Origin: Rotaria sp. Silwood1
Taxonomy: Eukaryota > Rotifera > Eurotatoria > Philodinida > Philodinidae
Length of the DNA: 64,000 nt
Assembly (NCBI GenBank): GCA_905250075.1
Contig: CAJNOP010000015.1
Coordinates: 2,657,340-2,721,339, forward strand
Reading direction: 5' to 3'
Below are positions 38,566-51,291 of this stretch, piece after piece (positions within the stretch are counted from its first letter, which is position 1; the number at the start of each line of letters is the position of its first letter). Below the pieces are notes generated by a model that ran no database searches, was not told where the DNA came from, and worked only from the letters and a program-made list of their open reading frames with translations. The translations under genes were made by a program, and so were the position numbers.

Positions 38566-41500
38566 ATGCATCCAGGAAAACCTCCAATTGATATTATACG
38601 TATTGATAAACGTTTATTAACAAATGAACATCTTACAATAAAAACAAAACATATTAAACTTGAACCAATTTCATCATTTTCTATTGATAAAAATTCAAAT
38701 GATATACAAAAAATTTTTAAAAATTCAATATCATCTATACCACCAACATCAATTTCTTATTTACCTGATGATCATATACCAACACCACCACAACCACCAA
38801 AATATTCATCTATTAATCTTAAACCAAAAACACCAACAATTATTTTAGAAACATATAATGAAATAATGTCACCACAATTACAACATTATTGTTTATCACA
38901 ACCAATATGTATTCTACGTGGTTTAGCTAATGTACTTAAACTTGATTTAGGTTTATTTTCAACAAAATCACTTGTTGAAACTCAACCTGATCATCAAATT
39001 GAAGTACGTACACAACGACAACAAGCAAGTGATGAAAATTTTGATTTTACATCATTAATATTACCATTAAAAAATATTTGGAAATGTGAATCAAGTCGTT
39101 CATATACAACAATATCGAAATATGCACAATATCAAGCATGTTCATATCATGATATGATGAAAGATAATTCTAATGAATCATTATTATTATCAACAAATAA
39201 TTTAACTAATGGTATATCGAAAAAAAATTCTAGTAAATATAAAAATAAAAATAAATTTGATCTATTATTTATTTTCAAAAGATAATTTGTTTGATTGTTT
39301 TTCTTTTTTTCGAATAATTCTTGCAATTTTTACTATTCAAAAGAGAAGAATCATGATTATTGAAATATATCAAAATTTTATTTTGTTTATATTTTTATTA
39401 GGATTAATCGATAGAAATAATTTATTTCTGTCGATCTACGCAAAGCTAATGTTCCTACCGTATTCCATTCGATAGTTGCAAGATTCTTTCTAAGACTTTC
39501 AGTTTCAGATAATTGACAGATGATCATCCAGAAAAGCAATTAAACATGAGAAATTCATCATTAGGAAATTCTAGAATGATTTGCTTTTCACAACTATCAT
39601 TCTCGAGATTTTGAAGTTTTGCTGGATTTTTCAATAAGCAACTATGGTCTAAATTTTCTAATATTTTCCTTTCTAGAAACGAACAAAATTTGCTTTTATA
39701 CATGAAAAATGTTTCGAACACTGAATATCTGAAAATAAGAGATATTAGAAAAGAAACAAATTTTCTCATGAACTAATGTCTTAGTTTATGAAAAGTTTCA
39801 AGTCAAAAGTCTATTGTTCAAGTGACCACAGCGTTTTATAGAAAAACTCAGTAATATTTTGATATGTGTAGAGTGAAGGTACAAAAAAAAAGCAAATCAT
39901 TTTAGTCTTTTCTATTACTCATGAATATCATCTTAATCGAAGAGCAATTCAACCCCTGAAGAGATTTTCTTGCCAACATTCTGAATTTCCTCTGTCTAGC
40001 TACTTATCCGGATGATTATAAATCAATTGACTGAAATCAGAAGTCGCAGAAAACGTGTGATAACTCTCGAAGGAAACAAACTAAAAGTTTTGACCTTGTG
40101 TATATCGATAGAGAAGAATTTTTTTCTATCGATTAATCCTATCAAAAGGGAAATAGCTATAGAATATTGTTTTCGAAAAATCTCCATCAAAAACTTACTT
40201 TATTGATCAATTACAAACCAATCATAGTTCGATGCACTTGAATGACCTTGGACTTGTCATATGAATAATGAAAACCGCAAGTCACTGTGGTATTTCTATC
40301 TAGGGTAGTGGCTTCGGATCAATAGGTCATTAAGGCTAATGTTAAGACATCATCCCAATTCCTATCAAATATTATTCAGAAAACAGTTAAATATTTTATA
40401 TTTTAACATGGATAGTAGTAGTTTGAAAAAAAAATTGATTTTGTTTTTTAGCATCATGTATACGTACAATTAAATTTGGTACTAATGTTGATTTATCAGA
40501 TGAAAAAAAATGGCCAATGCAATTAAATGAATTAAAAAAATTACCATTATTTTTACGTGTTCAATCAGCTGGAAATCTTCTATCTCATATTGGTTATACA
40601 ATATTAGGTATGAATAGTGTACAATTATATATGAAAGTACCTGGTTCAAGAACACCAGGACATCAAGAAAATAATAATTTGTGTGCTATTAATATGAATA
40701 TTGGTCCTGGAGATTGTGAATGGTTTGGTGTTGATAATCAATATTGGGGTGTTATACATACATTATGTGAAAAAAATGGTGTTGATTTTTTAACTGGTTC
40801 ATGGTGGCCTATATTAGATGATCTATATAATGCACATGTACCGGTTTATCGTTTTATACAGAAACCTGGAGATCTTGTTTTTGTTAGTACAGGGTAAGAA
40901 TTTGAATTTTTACAAGAATAGAAAATTTAACGATGTCGATAGATATTTAGTTATTATTGAAGCTATTTAAATGCATATCAATTGTTCTATTGAATGAAAT
41001 TGTTTTCGAGTTGAAACTCAATTCTCAAGTTAGACTCTGATAGAATTCTATAGAAAACATCAGAGAATAATAGTTACAATTCAAAAGATTGCTTATTTTC
41101 AACCTGATTATTGATAGGTTTTATAAACTTTATTCTAATGGAATCAATCGTAACTTAAATGTTCTTCGCTTTGTTTTTATGAGATATATATGTTGAAGTA
41201 TACATCAAGGTTTTTTCAAACACTAACAATATAGACCATCACAAACAAATTAATAAAACCATAACTGTGAAATTGAAATTTATTGCATAATTTTATTCAT
41301 TAGCGAAAGACACTAGGCAAATAACAAAGTTTTCAAATAATATTTATTTAATTGGACATGATGAATTGAATAGACTATCAAGTATAAATATATAATCGAC
41401 TTAGACTGATTTAGTAAATAAATCTTTCTATTAATAATAGTAATTATTTTGTATTACATATTTTAATCTCAAATGAAAATCAATTTGTAGATACAATCAA

Positions 41501-42381
41501 GATGATTAAAATTCTGTCAAACAACTTACATGCTATTAAAAGAAATATTATTTGACTTAAGATAAATCCAAGAGCGAATAGCAGACGCTGTAAACTTTAA
41601 GCCCACAGTTTCTCTTTTAGACAAATCTTAATTAATCATTGATGAGTTTAATACTGATTTGAATATTGTTTCTATATACCTTTTTGAAATGTTAGAATCT
41701 TTATGTACCAACATGAATCATAGATATTATGCCTATTGAACTAATTCTATTTTGTATTTAATAATTCCTTGAGACTTAAAAATATTCATTGAAGAACAAA
41801 AAAAAAACAACAACAATGAAGAATATTGAAAAATAATTTTCTAATTTAGATGTGTTCATTGGGTACAAGCAATTGGTTGGTGTAATAATATAGCTTGGAA
41901 TGTTGGTCCATTAACATATACACAATATTATGCAGCTATTGAACGTTATGAATGGAATAAATTAAATTCATGTAAATCAATTGTACCAATGGTACATTTA
42001 ACATGGAATATAGCACGAAATATTCGTGTTAGTGATCGACAATTATATGAATTAATTAAATTTATTTTATCAAAATCATTAAAATATATTCAATCAATAT
42101 TAAAATATTTAGAAGAACAATTTAGTTCAAATATTATTATACGAAAACAATTACGTACAATAAATGAACCAGTACATTATTGTATAACATGTGATTGTGA
42201 AGTATTTAATATATTATTTGTAAAAGAAATTGATCGTAAACATGTTGTACGTTGTTTGGATTGTGCTTTACAATATGATAAACAATTAGAAAATGTTGTA
42301 GTTTTATATCAATTTATATTAGATGATCTTTTAACAATTTATGATCAATTTCAATTATGTTATATATCAAATATGAAATAA
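38566..42381 (+). CDS. KDM6: KDM6-family H3K27 demethylase without TPRs
   Basis: Exons: 38566-39232, 40452-40893 and 41850-42381; phases agree, 546 aa. It demethylates H3K27me2/3 in the nucleus using Fe(II) and 2-oxoglutarate. N-terminal part: [34 protein letters not shown] and [18 protein letters not shown], all KDM6 linker motifs. The JmjC domain follows with [35 protein letters not shown] and [19 protein letters not shown]. Iron ligands His293, Glu295 and His373 are present. The C-terminal zinc domain has [15 protein letters not shown] and RCLDCA. An in-frame TAA just before the ATG (TAA AAT ATG), with no AG between, indicates this is the true start, so the TPR region of UTX is absent, as in KDM6B/JMJD3. 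The linker between exons 1 and 2 (intron about 1.2 kb) is Asn/Ser/Lys-rich. Confidence 0.94.
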
Positions 42382-43939
42382 AAACCACAAATACCTGATA
42401 AATATGTTTTTCTTATCTTTATTTTTTCCTTTTCATTCTTTTCTATATATTGTCTGTGTTATTTATTATATATATATATATATATTCGACTTGTTGTTGT
42501 TGTTGTTGTTTTTTATGTTTGATTTTGTTGTTTCGTACACACTTAAACATAAACAGATTAGATATTAAACAACAAAAATATAAAGAATAAATTGTTTCTG
42601 TATTCTCGATTGTGACGAGATATTATTGTTTGTTTTGTATAAATATATATTTCATTTTTGTTTTTATATTATAAATGTTTATCTGTACAAAATTTATCTA
42701 TACATTGTAAACAGCGGACAGTGGCTGAAATGAATATAACAATAAAAATTTAATTAAATAAGCTTTTTGAATTCGAATAAAAAAGCATAAACAAAAAGAA
42801 AACGAGAGTAATTTGTTTGACCCCATTTCAAGTACGTGAACTGAACCTTGAAGCGATCAAAGGTTGCTCTCTCTTACACTCTCTCTCTCGCGCTTTTTCT
42901 TTCTTGAATATAATAAGTGCATATATGTCTAAGTCTCGAAGTCAATCGTCGACAAGAATAAAAAGAAAAAAAAAATTGAAGAACAAAAGCAGAAAAAAAA
43001 ATTACATTTGTTTATGTCGTGTGGACTTGTTGCTATTACTACGAATTGAAAGTTCTGTTATTTAACAAGAAAGCATCATTAAATCATTTGCTTTTCGTTT
43101 CTTTTTTGCTTGCTCATCATCTTTATCATCACTCTTTTTCTCTCTTGATTTTTTTTCCGTTTGATTCGTAGTTATTTTTTGTTTTGCTTATGCTCTTTAT
43201 AGTGACCTTTTTGTTTTACATATATTTTTCTCGCATCTTCTCTTTTATTCGCATTTGTTGACTACTAGATATTTATTTATTCTATAAAATGTCGAATGAA
43301 TAACTATTTTGTTTTCTCTTTTTCTTTTTCTTTTTTTTTTTTTTTTTTAGTTTTTTCTTTAGTAACCTTCAAGACTTTTTTGTTTTACTATCAACATACT
43401 CTTATCTTTTGTATAGATAAAAAATAATGCATAATGCTTTAATTTTCGATTCATATGGATATTATTATTTGGTATTATAAGAATCTATTTATGGTACAAG
43501 AAAAAAAAAGACATTGAGATCTTCACACGCTTCTATTATTATCGTTTTCTGCCTTCGCTACCCTTCTCAACAAACGAAACTACACACACACACACACAGA
43601 GATACGTACTCTAGAAGGCAAAAGGAAACAGAAAAGGACATAACAGCAGCACACGCGGGAAGAGAAAAAAAAGGAAAAAAAAGCCGACGAACAATCGACT
43701 CAATTGAGAGAAAGAGCAAAAAAACAGGTCACTTCTTTTTTTCTGTCTTCTATTCTGTTGTCGTCGCTTTTTGACGAACTTTGCCAGACACCACACGTTA
43801 TTTTTCTCAAGTATATTCGGAAATATGTATATTCTATCAGCAGGTATGAATTAAAAACGTGTTGGTGCCAAGAAAATAGTTTAATTTTTTAAATTAAAAA
43901 CAATTATATGTATACATACATATCTAATAATTAATATCT
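42382..43939. other. Intergenic between KDM6 and NR2C
   Basis: Starts with the KDM6 3' UTR; AATAAA at 42596-42601 and 42741-42746. It contains (TA)n at about 42467-42485, (GTT)n at about 42496-42512 and (CA)n at 43582-43599. The Arg/Lys-rich stretch around 43510-43780 is open in both strands but looks like a less AT-rich promoter/5' UTR, not a gene. Confidence 0.5.
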
Positions 43940-46900
43940 ATGTTTATGATACGAAGAACCGATATTATTAATGGTGATAATGAACATCAGTCAAACTCAT
44001 CAACTTCAATGGTACATGAATCTCAAGCAAATTCTAATCACAATCCGAACGAAGATAAATTATATGATGATCCCTTGATACATGATACAATATTACCACA
44101 TCGAAAACGTATACGCCGAGATACATTACTTTCTATTCAACAACAAAGTTATATTCAACCTCAACAATCTGAATCAACGACAAGATATTATAAAATTGAT
44201 GATGTAAGTTTATTTTTAATAATTTATTGTCGATTAAAAAAAACAGAAAGTCAAAAAAATGACATTTTTATAAATAAACTTTACAATAACATATTCATAA
44301 GGCTGACCTTGAACGTGCTTGATACGAAATACTAGTGTCTCGAACGAGCAAGGAAAAAAAGAGGGAGAGAGAGTAAGGATGTAGCATTATAGAAGAAAGA
44401 ATAAAATGGCAAGGACAATAAACGAGATGTGAGGGCGTCAGCCTTCGCCGGTGAAGGCCAACAAAACACTGACGGCGACCTTGTTACAACTGCTACTATG
44501 TCTAATTCATATTCTCTGGATTATTATAAAAAAAAGAAAGAAAAATGTATGATATTGAAGGTGAACAAATGTTGTTCCTGAGATACGAATCAATAGAAAG
44601 AAAAGTTTGTCCTTGAAACTAACAAAAAATCATTGAAAATTTTGAATAAACAACTAAGTATAAGAAAAAAAAAAGAAAAGAAATGTTTGATAATCTTCTG
44701 TCATAAAAACAGATTTTATTCCAAGGTTCTTTTCTTTTTTTTTCTTTTCTCTATTGATAAACAACTAAGAATACAAAAAAACAAAAAGTGACCCGAACAA
44801 AAGAAAATACGTTTTTTTTGCTTTTTTATCAACGACAAAAAAAATGAGATAAAAAATAATAAACTATGAAAATGTCATTTTATGCATTTCGTTAAGTCAA
44901 GATTATTTTATAATAAAGACGCCAAAATATGCAAAAGAAAAACACTGTTTGACCCGAAGAATTTCCTTTACTGAATGAATTGAAAATCATCGCATATGTA
45001 TATTTATATCGTACTTTTCAGTACAAGCATAAATAGGACATAATGATAACATCGCATTCAAAGCTAAAACATAATTAAAAGACATTACTTTGTATAGGAC
45101 GAAATAACAACGTCTTATTTTTTGTCCATGGATAATCATGAAGAAAAATTCATGTAGAATATATAGATTGAATATGAATAATAAATGTTTTGTTTATGAT
45201 CCTTTCTTTCAGCATGAACTTAATATATAATTAAGCTAGAATCTATAGTATTTTCATATATTTATTCGTCTAAGTTTTCACCAGAGCTAAGTAGTAAAGT
45301 GGACGATTGTGACATCGTCTCCTGTCATTCAGAAAGAAAAGTAATGACAGTGTGAAGAAGTTGGTTTTGTATTTAATGTAAATTTTCACACTTTTCATTA
45401 GTGATACTTGATGTGTGTTGAGAACGAGATTGTGAAAGTATTCTCTCAACATATTTACTAAATAAATATGTAATATGAAAATAAGTATTTCTGTTGTACT
45501 GCACGGCATTACAAGACAGAAAAAGTACTTTTGTGCTCAGCTCTGGCTTTTATCGAAGAAATAACATGTCAAAATACAATTGCCCAAAGCATAAATAATA
45601 CGAGCATATTATTGATTACGATATTGCACAACTACACTTCTATTTTTTTTTCAAGAATAGACAATATGTAACTGCGCATATTAATATCTCATATCTTATC
45701 AAAGTCGAAAACATCTAAGAAGTTAATTGAAATAAACAATGATGAGAGTGAAATGACTTTTCAAGAGATTTACAATATATTTTATTTTATGTACAATTGT
45801 CTCAGTAACAAAAGACGACAGTACTATGTATTTATAATTGTTACGTATATTGAATTCATTTTTAGGATGATAATCATAATTGTATTAATGATGAGACCAA
45901 TTCTATGAATGTCACAATACCAACATCTAATCAACATCAATTAACAGCAGCTGCTAATAGTCTTCTAAATCTTTCAAGTTAGTTCATAGTTTTTCTTTTT
46001 TTAAATTAACTTCTAAATTATTATTTTCTATTTAAATAGATTCATTAATTATCGATACTGATGATCATAATGAATGTCAGTCGAATATTTCAATCGGTGA
46101 TGGAACAACAACATCAACAACAAATGGAGATTTATCATTATTATGTTGTGTTTGTCAAGATCGTGCATCGGGTAGACATTATGGTGTACTTTCTTGTGAA
46201 GTAATTTATCTTTCTAGTTATATAAAAATTCCAAACAATCAATTTTTCGTTTTGTTCATTAGGGTTGCAAAGGGTTTTTTAAACGAAGTATACGTAAACA
46301 AGTATTCTATACATGTTTGAGTACAAAGGATTGTCCAATAAATAAATTTATGCGAAATCGGTAAATAATAATCGATTAGATAGTCTTTTTCTTTTTTGAT
46401 TAATGGTTTTGCTTTTTTTTTTTTTGTTTATCCATCCAGGTGTCAATATTGTCGATTACAAAAATGTCTTCAAGTAGGAATGCGTGTTGAAGCTGTTCAA
46501 AATGAACGAAGACCTTATACAAATAAACATGATTTAATTATAAATGGAAATAATAATCAACGAATACAAAAACAAAGTGAAAATAATGTAAAGGAAAAAA
46601 TAATTTAAGAAATTCAAAAAAAAAAAAACTAAGATTTTTATTTCTTGTGTTTCTTTATAGTTATTAAATTCATCGTCAAATGATATACAATTAATTTTTA
46701 ATAATAAAAAAGATGATTCAATACGACGAGTTAATGAAAATAAAACTCTTCATAGTATTCTTACATCAACATCAAGAGTTCAAACGCCTACAACACGTAT
46801 ATTTTATTATAAATTTAAATTTTTTTAAATTCAAATAAATGTTTTATTGATTTTTAGCAGTCTTTCTTTCTCCTCCTTCATCATCATCATCATCGTCATC

Positions 46901-48976
46901 ATCATCATCATCATCATCATCTCTAAGTACAACCACAAATCTTCAAACTGATTGTAATATGAAAATTGAAACACCAAATAATCATCATACAACAGCTATT
47001 ACAAGAGCTTTTGATAATTTAGCAAAAGCTGCAGCACATGTAATTATCTTTTTTTCTTGTGAAACACAATCTAAAAGAAGTGTTGCAGTGTAGGAGTAAA
47101 AATGTGGATCGCCTCCTCTCCCAAGAAAAAGGCGATGACAGACATTGTTGTCGTTATACCATATGAACTACTTCCTTATTGCATTTCTGGAGGATTGAGT
47201 ATAAGGATAATGAAGAAATGCATCCTAAAATATATATAGAATAAAATAATATTCCTATTATTAGTACTAGCAGCTACATCATGTTTTATATTTTAATCTT
47301 GCAAGAAGTTGTGTTAGAAACTATTGTTTTATTATTATAATTGTTGTTAATTAATAGACTCGATTGAATACAAATAATATTCCTGCTGTACCAACACAAC
47401 AACATTATCTTCTAAATGAAAAATATTATTGGGAACAAATTGAACGTAAGTTAATTTACATTTTTGTTTTACCAAAAAAAAAATGATTTATTTAAAAATT
47501 AATTTACAGGTCCATTCGTTACTGATATAACTAGTGTATTTACAATAACACCTCCAACACCTCCAACAAATCGTGATTTACAACCAACAAATAGTTTTAT
47601 TTGTGAAACAGCATCACGTATTCTTTTTCAATCAATTGATTGGATTAAATGTAATTCTTGTTTTCAAACATTAGAGTAAGTTCATTAGTATTTATTTGTT
47701 TTTTCGATTTATTTATTTATTTATTTAATTTCTTTTTTTTAAAAAAGTACACAAATACAAATAATTCTCATACAAAATAATTGGCTATCATTATTTATTC
47801 TTAGTCTTCTTCAATGTTCATCTATTGTTAATTTATCACATATTTTAACATCATTACTTGCTAGTAAAAATTTTTCAAATTTTCAATTCTATTTAATTTA
47901 ATTTAATTTAATTTCTCTAGAAAAATTAGATAATTATGAATCAAATAAATATCATCAATTACGACGTATTCAATCACTTTTATACGAATTTGATCGTCTA
48001 CAAGTAACATCTATGGAATATGCTTATTTAAAATTAATTTTAATTTTTAATCCAATTCATAATAGTGGTAAATATTATTTAAGTTGATTTTATTTTGTCA
48101 AAACACGATCGAAAATGAGTGTTGAAATATACGAATAACAATGTAGACTCACTTTCAGAGACACATTAGCAACATTCAATTTCTCTTCACGTCACAGACG
48201 ATAGCCAAAGACTATCATAGATTGTAATAGACATAGCCATGGAAATGGCACAGACCGTAACAGATACTGCAGCCACACTCAATTTCCTTCCATGTCAAAG
48301 ACCGTAACAGACGCTAGTCAGAAACCATGACTGATCGTGACATATGTTTGCCAGAGATCATCAAAAACCGTGACAGATATTGATAGACGATTACAGTTAT
48401 AATATACGAAATATTGCCATATTGTATTTTTTTTTGGGAGATTAAGTAAAAGGATAATGAAAATAGACGTCCTAAAATAGATATGATAGAACAATTTTTC
48501 TATTATTAGCAATAACAGTTACATGATGTTTGATATTTTAATCCTGTTGAGATTGTGCTAAAAAATTTTATATTTTGTTTAAATAAATTTAGAATTTAGT
48601 CAATCCTATGATCAAATTGATGCCTATCGTATATTAATATATAAAGAATTACGTGATTATTTAAATGATCGATTATTATCAACATCATATGATGAATTAC
48701 GATTAGGTCGACTTTTACTTAAATTATCATCATTAAGTGAAATTGATACGAATATAATTGAAGAAATTTTCTTTGTTGGTTTAATTGGTATGTTGATTTT
48801 ATTATTATTATTATTTTTTTTTTAAGAATTATTTCGTTCTCTTATTTCGTAAAGGTTCAGTACAAATCTCTAAAATCATTCCATGTATTTTTAAAATGAA
48901 TGTCGCATCAACATCATCATCAATAATTAAATATGAAAAAACTGATCAACAATCACTTGTCTCGTCATCATTATAG
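43940..48976 (+). CDS. NR2C: Nuclear receptor, NR2C (TR2/TR4, Hr78) type
   Basis: Thirteen exons: 43940-44203, 45866-45977, 46040-46200, 46263-46360, 46440-46587, 46661-46796, 46858-47039, 47358-47445, 47510-47675, 47748-47863, 47921-48067, 48593-48787 and 48855-48976; phases agree, 644 aa (human TR4 about 600). The two-zinc-finger DNA-binding domain begins near residue 161: [31 protein letters not shown], then [14 protein letters not shown]. The P-box CEGCKG is the NR2 type, predicting AGGTCA direct repeats. The linker has [12 protein letters not shown], as in TR2/TR4 (RAFDTLAKAL), and a Ser run from a TCA repeat. The ligand-binding domain has [28 protein letters not shown] and [12 protein letters not shown]...IIPCIFKM, matching the TR4 C-terminus. 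In-frame stops precede the ATG. Exon 7 has a tandem TAGCAG acceptor. Confidence 0.94.
44204..45865 (+). other. NR2C intron 1 (1.66 kb)
   Basis: Separates an N-terminal disordered exon from the rest. It contains an unusually GC-rich hairpin at about 44424-44474: an inner CCTTC-GCCG-GTGAAGG stem and outer GCGTCAG/CTGACGGC arms, within otherwise AT-rich sequence. No coding sequence. Confidence 0.5.
46879..46920 (+). repeat. TCA trinucleotide repeat within NR2C exon 7
   Basis: Encodes a Ser tract in the linker between the DNA- and ligand-binding domains; one TCG interrupts it. Confidence 0.85.
47190..47345. repeat. Intronic duplicate, copy A (NR2C intron 7)
   Basis: Aligns by eye with 48434-48585: shared AAGGATAATGAA, CCTAAAATA, CTATTATTAG, then AGCTACATCATGTTT versus AGTTACATGATGTTT, and ATATTTTAATC. 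Both copies run up to the acceptor of the next exon. Confidence 0.6.
48434..48585. repeat. Intronic duplicate, copy B (NR2C intron 11)
   Basis: Partner of 47190-47345. It is preceded in the same intron (about 48130-48370) by a degenerate series of ACCGTAACAGAC-like units. Confidence 0.6.
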
Positions 48977-50589
48977 AGAAGAAACATATCATCCGGTGTT
49001 CATAGTGTTATTTCTACTTTTTTTTTCGTGTTTTTTATTATCTCAGGCGTGTGTATTGTTTATCCCCATATTTATTTTATTTTTCTTTTGCCTTATTTTT
49101 TTTTTCAATGACTGACTGATACAGTCATTCCGCATGTGTGTACTTTTTTGTAGGCAACAGATAATAAATTGACGTATATCTCAGGCTAATAATATAATTC
49201 ATCAATTAAAAAATCATACCCGTAAGCTCATTATTCATCAAATATTTAATGAAGAAAATGCGGCTTATATTGTACTCAATAATTTGATAAACTGAACTTA
49301 AAACAATGAATTTATATTTGTCTTTAGTCAACAACGCAATTATAATAGGATATTAGATTTATAAAAAAAAAAACTAAAAAGGTTATTTTTTCAAAATGCT
49401 TTCATTTTTATAAACGTTATTTTGTATAAAATTTTCTTCTTATAAATCTTAATGCTTATTCTATAATATATAGAACTTTATTTTAAATTATTCAAATCAA
49501 GATTATGCAATTCTACAGTAGTGAAAAAAAGCGTTCGTCCTAGACAATTTTGACCATTGTATGTGCTGAAGGTTTGAAAATTTGTGTATAGACACTTCAC
49601 TAAGAATCTAGGTCGTTTGCATCGAGGCGCTGTTATTGCTTGATTAAAAAGAGAGTGATAATGGATCGCATTTATCTTGGTTGTCAACACCATAGTATCG
49701 AAAAAGAAGAGTAGTCTATATCAGCGGGCTTCTAAATATGTGATGATACGTCGCAGCTATCTACATTACTAAATGAATTGAGGTTCATCAATCCTTTTAA
49801 AGACTGTAATCATTGTTGTGGAGAGAAACCATCTACTGTATTTGAAGATTAATAGTTCAGTAATAGCTCAATAAAATAAGTTCAAACTTATTGAGAAGTC
49901 TCTTCTACAATTTTCATAAGCGAAGATTACTCTAAAGAGAAATCAAACATAGATAATAATCTCGTTAGTTCTAAAGATCGAGAAACACCAATATTTGCGT
50001 CAATGAACTTCTCTTTTGAATAAAAAAAGATCGTAGACAGGACTTTAATGGCATGTAAAAATATTAAGAATTAGTTATATTTTTAGTAAGAAACAGCTTA
50101 GAATTTTATGAGCAATTTTTTTTTTTTTTTTGAGATGACGATGCTCGAAGCAAAAAATAAGTGTTGTGCATCGTAAATCTCTTTTTAATTAAGAAATAAC
50201 GATGCCGCAATGCAAATGATCTATGTTCTTAGTAAAGTACATATAAACAAATTTTCAGTTCTTTAGAACATACAGTGATCAAGATCGGCTGGGACGCAAA
50301 CTTTTGTTTACTACTCTATATATCAAGTGAGTAATAATGATTGCAACATCTAGTGTATTGAAAATATCTACACATAGATACATTGTATAATCTTGATTTT
50401 CTTTTTAAAAAATGTGCCGTGAAATTCTCTTGAGTCATTTTAATAATGTTTTTTTTTTTTATAAGGCTGAAAGTACAGGACTGTATGACAGTGAAATGAT
50501 CCATTATTCTGAAAGAAAGAAACTCTTTTAATAATATTATCATTTACTTTCCGAAAATAATTAAAATGAAATAATATACGATCACACAT
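48977..50589. other. Intergenic 3' of NR2C
   Basis: AT-rich. An open frame at 49478-49693 (minus) shows no recognised domain and is not called. A stretch TACAGTGATCAAGATCGG near 50270 could be a transposon end belonging to the relic at 50590-51150, but no matching inverse was found. Confidence 0.4.
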
Positions 50590-51150
50590 TGTGAACATAG
50601 CTCACATCAATTTTTTGGCATGTTGTTGTTATTTCTTTCTTCAAATCTTTTCATGCTTTGACCTTGTAAATAATCAATGTTTTTATTGATACTATTCCAA
50701 ATTGAATAATCTAATAGACTCAAGTCTGGTAAGTTCGAAGGCCATCAATCTTTACATATGAACTTCTCAAAGTTCTTTTTGCATCATTGTGAATATCTTT
50801 CATTACTATCTGACGTCACTACACCTTATTATAGACACCAGTTTTGATAACCAAATAACCAGTTACATTTGGCCTGATAGAATAGTAACAGTTTATCACT
50901 AAATACTAGAAAAAATAATCAATGTTAGTTTGATTCCTATTTCTCTTAGTATAATAAAATATTTCACTAACACATAGCACTTCACTTTTAGCTTAGAATT
51001 TTTGATTATTATTCTTGCATAGAATTTTACCATGCATCTTTAATAACAAAGATCAAAATAAGACAATTTATCTGTGCGTAGATATTTGCAAAAACACTTG
51101 ATGTTGTAATCATTTTGACTGACTCTATAATTGTTCGTTGAGTTCATTTT
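50590..51150 (-). mobile_element. Mariner/Tc1-family transposase relic
   Basis: The minus strand reads WPSNLPDLSLLDYSIWN (about 50744-50694), the signature around the third catalytic Asp of mariner-type transposases (consensus near SPDLxPxDYxxW). It is preceded by NFEKFICKD and followed by NSINKNIDYLQGQSMKRFEE. Several in-frame stops and frame changes interrupt it: a stop lies just before the WPSN motif and another after MPKN. Nothing resembling the first catalytic part is readable with confidence, so this is an old, inactive DNA transposon copy. Ends are approximate. Confidence 0.65.
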
Positions 51151-51291
51151 CTAATTAAAAGGAAAAAAGAATCATCAAATTCATGTCTCTGTTGTTGATT
51201 ATGACAAAAATAGATGATGTCAGAAACATAACTTATCGGAATAATATTTCATTTTTTAGTTTTATTTTCATTCTTAAACAACTCTCGAACA

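Noticed and set aside
43514-43892. Arg/Lys-rich overlapping open frames upstream of NR2C
   Set aside because: Open on both strands because of composition; no conserved domain; better explained as promoter/5' UTR.
47748-47912. Read-through of NR2C exon 10 to the in-frame stop
   Set aside because: Using the GT at 47864 joins in phase to the next exon and restores the conserved ligand-binding-domain sequence; the read-through tail is intron.
49478-49693. Minus-strand open frame between NR2C and the transposon relic
   Set aside because: No recognised motif; codon pattern unlike the confirmed genes.
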